A stretch of DNA of 64,000 nucleotides, from positions 2,790,001 to 2,854,000 of the forward strand of contig NZ_RJKL01000001.1 in assembly GCF_003751945.1 (NCBI RefSeq). The letters run 5' to 3'. The DNA is from Couchioplanes caeruleus. Lineage in GTDB: Bacteria > Actinomycetota > Actinomycetes > Mycobacteriales > Micromonosporaceae. A program made the translations under genes and the position numbers. Below are positions 60,670 to 64,000 of this stretch, piece by piece. The notes under the pieces are model-generated. The model was not told the origin of the DNA. It worked only from the letters and a program-made list of their open reading frames with translations, and ran no database searches. Numbering within the stretch: position 1 is the stretch's first letter; each line of letters begins with the position of its first letter.

Positions 60670-61518
60670 TCAGGCGGCGGCCGCGGTGAGGTCGGTCCAC
60701 GCGTCCAGGTCGCGCATCCGGGCGTTCAGCGCGATGCGGATGTTCTCGGCACTCGTTGCGCCGAGGGCCAGTCGCAGGGGCGACGTGCCGGCGTCCACCG
60801 CACGGAGGACGGCGGCAGCGATGTCCGCCGGGGCGGCGAACGCGGATGCCGGAAGCCGGCCGATCGCCTGGTGCACCGTGCGGACGGTGTGGTCGTAGTC
60901 CGCATTCGGTTCGGCGGTCTCCAGGTTTGACAGGAACGCGGTGGCCGCGAACTGCGGCTCGACGATCGTCACTCGGATACCGAGCGGGGCGACCTCGTCG
61001 GCAAGCGCATCCGAGAGCCCTTCGACGGCGTACTTGGTGGCGGACAGCAGGCCTACCCCGGGGTGAGCGGATTGGCCGTAGACGGACGATCCCTGCAGGA
61101 TGTGGCCCGATCGTTGGGCGCGTAGCACCGGCAAGGTCGCACGGAGAACGTTGAGGTTGCCGAAGACGTTGGTGTCGAAGATGGCGCGTGCCTGCGCGTC
61201 GCTGGCCTCCTCGACGGCACCGAACAGGCCGTAACCGGCGTTGTTGGCCACGACGTCGATGCGATCGAATGCTTCGACGGTGCGCTGGACGGCGGCACGG
61301 ACGGATGCGTCGTCGCGGACGTCGGCGGCCAGGGTGATAAGCGTGGCGTCGAACTGCTGAGCGAGGTCGTCGAGGCCGTCGATGTTGCGGGCGAGGGCGG
61401 CGACATGGTCGCCTCGCCGCAGTGCGGCGAGCATGAGCTCTCGTCCGATGCCGGAGGTGGCGCCGGTGATGAACCAGGTCTTCGCGGAAGCGGTCCGAGG
61501 CTGTGTCGTGGTGTTCAT
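60670..61518 (-). CDS. SDR-family protein with catalytic tyrosine replaced by leucine
   Basis: 282 residues. TGATSGIGRELMLAAL is the coenzyme motif, followed by NNAGYGLFGAVEE. Ser145 is in GSSVYGQS. Thirteen residues on, where Tyr of the YxxxK motif should be, stands Leu158 (GVGLLSATKYAVEGLSDAL); Lys162 is kept. Tyr147 or Tyr163 might substitute. Divergent from the CGNR regulator, with a palindrome in between. Confidence 0.85.
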   Translation of the reverse strand: MNTTTQPRTASAKTWFITGATSGIGRELMLAALRRGDHVAALARNIDGLDDLAQQFDATLITLAADVRDDASVRAAVQRTVEAFDRIDVVANNAGYGLFGAVEEASDAQARAIFDTNVFGNLNVLRATLPVLRAQRSGHILQGSSVYGQSAHPGVGLLSATKYAVEGLSDALADEVAPLGIRVTIVEPQFAATAFLSNLETAEPNADYDHTVRTVHQAIGRLPASAFAAPADIAAAVLRAVDAGTSPLRLALGATSAENIRIALNARMRDLDAWTDLTAAAA

Positions 61519-61549
61519 GTTGCGACCGTAACGCGTTAGAACGCAACAT
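61517..61549. promoter_or_regulatory. Nested palindrome in the SDR/CGNR divergent region, likely operator
   Basis: ATGTTGCG (61517-61524) and CGCAACAT (61542-61549) are perfect inverted arms. Between them lies the 10-bp palindrome TAACGCGTTA (61529-61538). The left arm overlaps the SDR start codon. The position between two divergent genes fits a site for the adjacent regulator; that assignment is inferred. Confidence 0.6.
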
Positions 61550-61619
61550 CCAAGGATTCATGGCAGCCTGTGTTGTGGGCAATTTCCGTTGACCGAATCC
61601 GTCCCGGTATGCTGGCCGC

Positions 61620-62219
61620 ATGACCGACGGCATCGCGGGTGGACGTTCCGGCGCGGCGCGCAGCCCACTCGCCACTCCACCGGGGGCGGCTCTGGTGCTC
61701 GACTTCGTGAACACCAAGCCCACCGGCGGTGGCAGCCCGGAACGTCTCGGCGACGCGGAGTCCCTGGCGCAATGGCTGGTGGCATCCGGATTGGTCGAGC
61801 CCGAAGTCGTCGTCACGGCCGCGGACGCGGCCGGCGCGCGAGAGTTGCGCGACGCCCTGGTCATGGTGTTGCTCGCCCACTCCGGAGCCGAGGGCGCTCA
61901 GGGCGAGGCACTCGCCGCCGCGGAGAGACATCTGCGTCGGACCGCGTCGGTATACCCGCTGGTGCCCGTCATCACTGCTGAGGGCGCCGTCCTCACCTCC
62001 GAGCAAGCGGGAGTGCCCAGAGCCCTCGGGATGATCCTGGCGGCGATCACCGAGACCGCGGCCACCGACAAGTGGGGCCGGCTCAAGGCCTGCCGCAACC
62101 CCCCATGTCACATCGGATTCTTCGACCGCACGCGCAACGCCTCCGGCGCCTACTGCAGTTCTGGCTGCGGCTCCCAGGTCTCAATGCGCGCCCTCCGCCG
62201 ACGGCGCCAGAGTCCCTGA
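61620..62219 (+). CDS. CGNR zinc-finger (ABATE-type) transcriptional regulator
   Basis: 199 residues. The ABATE N-terminal domain begins ALVLDFVNTKPTGGGSPERLGD and carries HLRRTASVYPLVPVI. The C-terminal zinc finger is KACRNPPCHIGFFDRTRNASGAYCSSGCGSQVSMRALRRRR, where CGSQ replaces the usual CGNR. The finger cysteines are all present. Divergent from the SDR gene, about 100 bases apart, so it likely controls it. Confidence 0.88.
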   Translation: MTDGIAGGRSGAARSPLATPPGAALVLDFVNTKPTGGGSPERLGDAESLAQWLVASGLVEPEVVVTAADAAGARELRDALVMVLLAHSGAEGAQGEALAAAERHLRRTASVYPLVPVITAEGAVLTSEQAGVPRALGMILAAITETAATDKWGRLKACRNPPCHIGFFDRTRNASGAYCSSGCGSQVSMRALRRRRQSP

Positions 62220-62298
62220 ACCCGGAGGCGTCCGCCACCGCATCATGTGATCCGCCGCCGTCCATGTAGGAAGCGGATGCTTTTCGGCCTGAAGCGAC

Positions 62299-63786
62299 TC
62301 AAAGCCCTCCGACGCCGGAGCCGGCCCAGGGCACCTCGGGTGAGCGGTGGAAGGCGACGCCCTGGAAGGTCCAACGGGGACCGTAGGCGGCCAGCCGGCG
62401 GCGGAACGACTCCCAGTCCCGGCTGCCCCGCGGCGACCAGCCGATCTCCGCGATGGCGGGCAGCCGCGGGAAGGTCATCGTCTGCACGTCGGTCAGGCTG
62501 CGCAACGTCTCCGACCACAGCGGCGCCTCGACGCCCAGCAGGGCCTGCTCGCCGACGCCGGGGAGGCGCTCGGCCGGGTCCCACTCGTACGCCTTCCCGA
62601 CGTCGAGCAGCCCCGCCCAGTCCAGCCCCAGCGGACTGTCGTCCGCATACTTCATGTCGAGGTACGTGCGATCCGCAGGCGACATGATCACTTTGCCGCC
62701 GCCGGCGACGGCCCGGGCCGTGTCGTCGTCCGTGGCCTCGATGCGCCAGAACTGGGTCACGGCCGTGGGCGGCAGGTCCGCGGCGGCCATCTCGTGCCAG
62801 CCGACCGGGCTCTTGCCGTACTTGGCCACCAGGGGAAGCACCCGCTGGATGAAGGTCCGGTAGTCCTCGGCGGTGGTGGCCTGCGCCTCGTCGCCGCCGA
62901 TGTGCAGCCAGGGGCCGGGGGTGAGCGCGGCGACCTCGCGCAGCACGTCGTCGACGAAGGTGTAGGTCTCCTCCTTGCCGGCGACCAGCGAGCTGTAGCC
63001 GACCTCGACGTCCGTCCGCTGCGGCGGAGCGACCCCGTCGGCGGTCAGTTCCGGGTACGCCACCTGGGCGGCGTTCACGTGCCCGGGCATGTCGATCTCC
63101 GGGACGATGACGATGAACCGGCTCGCCGCGTACGCGACGATCTCCGCGTAGTCGTCCCTGGTGTAGAAGCCCGGGCCGGCGCCGTCCACGCCGGTGCCGT
63201 CGCCGCCGCTGATCGCGGTGAGCTTGGGCCAGCTCTCGATCTCGATCCGCCAGCCCTGGTCGTCGGTGAGGTGCAGGTGCAGGTGGTTGATCTTGAATTG
63301 GGCCAGCGTGTCGAGGTGGGACTTGACCTCGGCGACGGTGAAGAAGTGGCGCGCCACGTCCAGCATCGCGCCGCGGTAGGCAAACCGCGGCCGGTCGGCG
63401 ATGGTGCCGCCCGGCAGCGTCCACCGGACCGCCTGCGGCACGGTCGCGAAGATCTCCGCGGGCAGGAGCTGGCGCAGGGTCTGCACGCCGCGGAAGAGCC
63501 CGGCCGGCGCGCCCCCGGTCAGCGCGACGCCGCCATCGGTGATCTCGAGCCGGTATTCCTCCTCGCCCAGCGACGGATCGAGCCGCAGCACGATCGCGGC
63601 CGGCCCGTCGGTCACCGGCAGGTCGAAACCCGTCGCCGGTCGCAGGATGCCGGCCAGGTACGCCGCCACCTTGCGCGCCTCGAGGGCCGCGCCGATCGCC
63701 GTATCCGCATCGAGCGTGAACCGCGCCGCCGCGTCGGGCCGCACCTCGACCGGTGCCGGAATCACATCGCCCAGTTCTCTGCTCAC
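62299..63786 (-). CDS. GH20 beta-N-acetylhexosaminidase
   Basis: 495 residues. An N-terminal GH20b domain (VIPAPVEVRPDAAARFTLDADTAIG...EEYRLEITDGGVALTGGAPAGLFRGVQTLRQLL) leads into the TIM barrel: YRGAMLDVARHFFTV, HLHLHLTDDQGWRIEIESWPKL, IVIVPEIDMPGH, WLHIGGDEA with the Asp299-Glu300 catalytic pair, and FPRLPAIAEIGWSP. No signal peptide is apparent, so an intracellular chitobiose or wall-sugar hydrolase is possible. Single gene. Confidence 0.93.
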   Translation of the reverse strand: MSRELGDVIPAPVEVRPDAAARFTLDADTAIGAALEARKVAAYLAGILRPATGFDLPVTDGPAAIVLRLDPSLGEEEYRLEITDGGVALTGGAPAGLFRGVQTLRQLLPAEIFATVPQAVRWTLPGGTIADRPRFAYRGAMLDVARHFFTVAEVKSHLDTLAQFKINHLHLHLTDDQGWRIEIESWPKLTAISGGDGTGVDGAGPGFYTRDDYAEIVAYAASRFIVIVPEIDMPGHVNAAQVAYPELTADGVAPPQRTDVEVGYSSLVAGKEETYTFVDDVLREVAALTPGPWLHIGGDEAQATTAEDYRTFIQRVLPLVAKYGKSPVGWHEMAAADLPPTAVTQFWRIEATDDDTARAVAGGGKVIMSPADRTYLDMKYADDSPLGLDWAGLLDVGKAYEWDPAERLPGVGEQALLGVEAPLWSETLRSLTDVQTMTFPRLPAIAEIGWSPRGSRDWESFRRRLAAYGPRWTFQGVAFHRSPEVPWAGSGVGGL

Positions 63787-64000
63787 CCGGAAACACTAAA
63801 CCCTCTTTCCAGTTTCCGGCGACCGTCCCTCACCCGGCGGAGGCGCGGGTACCCCGGAGACGGGCATGCCGGACAAGGCAGGCGCACCGCCCGGCGGTGG
63901 CCGGAATCAGCCCAGCCGTCACCGGCGGCACCGGCGGCCAATCGGCGCCGAAAGGGCGAGCCCGTTCGGGTGACCTCCCCGTTGACCCGTTGCGGTCGCG

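Noticed and set aside
63787..64000. Gene at the right edge
   Set aside because: The last 214 bases hold only short frames and GC-rich spacer with no recognised feature.

Overview
The window is very GC-rich, densely coded actinobacterial chromosome, best matched by Actinoplanes or a close Micromonosporaceae relative. Supporting signs are a xylose isomerase that reads like the Actinoplanes enzyme, a conservon-type signalling operon (kinase, roadblock, DUF742, small GTPase), SARP and GAF-ANTAR regulators, a c-di-AMP riboswitch before an NlpC/P60 hydrolase, an MhuD-type haem monooxygenase and frequent GTG starts. All calls come from reading the sequence; no database search was run.

Layout. 1-7 kb: the 5' end of an M20 peptidase, an M48 protease, a uridine-kinase-like ATPase, cobQ and cobD (late cobalamin synthesis), a 1.2 kb repeat-rich spacer, and an SSB with a repetitive tail. 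7-8.2 kb: an alpha/beta hydrolase and tRNA-Arg(TCT). 8.2-12.5 kb: a decayed integrative element between a 45-bp copy of the tRNA 3' half on each side. It holds an integrase remnant cut by an IS630-family element, a 13-bp repeat array, a frameshifted HAD hydrolase, two small unknown genes and an excisionase-like HTH gene. 12.9-15.5 kb: an SPFH-GYF protein with a coupled zinc-ribbon membrane protein, then a small membrane protein. 15.5-18 kb: an O-antigen-ligase remnant and a DrrAB-like exporter. 18.1-20.7 kb: serA overlapped by a D-2-hydroxyglutarate-dehydrogenase-like flavoprotein. 20.8-30.2 kb: a repeat-rich membrane protein, a LuxR response regulator, a SARP regulator, a methyltransferase, MarR plus DHA2 exporter, mhuD, a GAF-ANTAR regulator and small conserved proteins. 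30.3-36 kb: membrane proteins, the riboswitch-controlled NlpC/P60 enzyme, a group 2 sigma factor, an SDR and a membrane-tethered thymidylate-kinase-like protein. 36-41.4 kb: a nucleotidyltransferase/BON-like/metallophosphoesterase operon, a GPGG small membrane protein, an MHYT protein, an HD protein and a GH13 glucosidase. 41.4-47.2 kb: a xylose operon (xylA, xylB, MFS) with a MarR gene, and a SpoIIE-type phosphatase. 47.3-57.2 kb: a VWA lipoprotein-like protein, a lactonase-fold propeller protein, the conservon and two related proteins after it. 57.3-64 kb: a membrane M48 protease, a CYP152-type P450 peroxygenase, an SDR lacking its catalytic tyrosine beside a divergent CGNR regulator, and a GH20 hexosaminidase.

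Two themes stand out. Many genes are translationally coupled through ATGA, GTGA or TAGTG junctions, which gives fairly firm operons. Short tandem repeats are unusually common, mostly in multiples of three inside genes (ssb, TMP-kinase-like, the 578-aa membrane protein, lactonase) and often at gene ends. No CRISPR array, rRNA operon or intact prophage is present. The most promising uncharacterised units are the nucleotidyltransferase operon (36.1-37.7 kb), the tethered TMP-kinase-like protein, the SPFH-GYF pair and the remnant element in tRNA-Arg.
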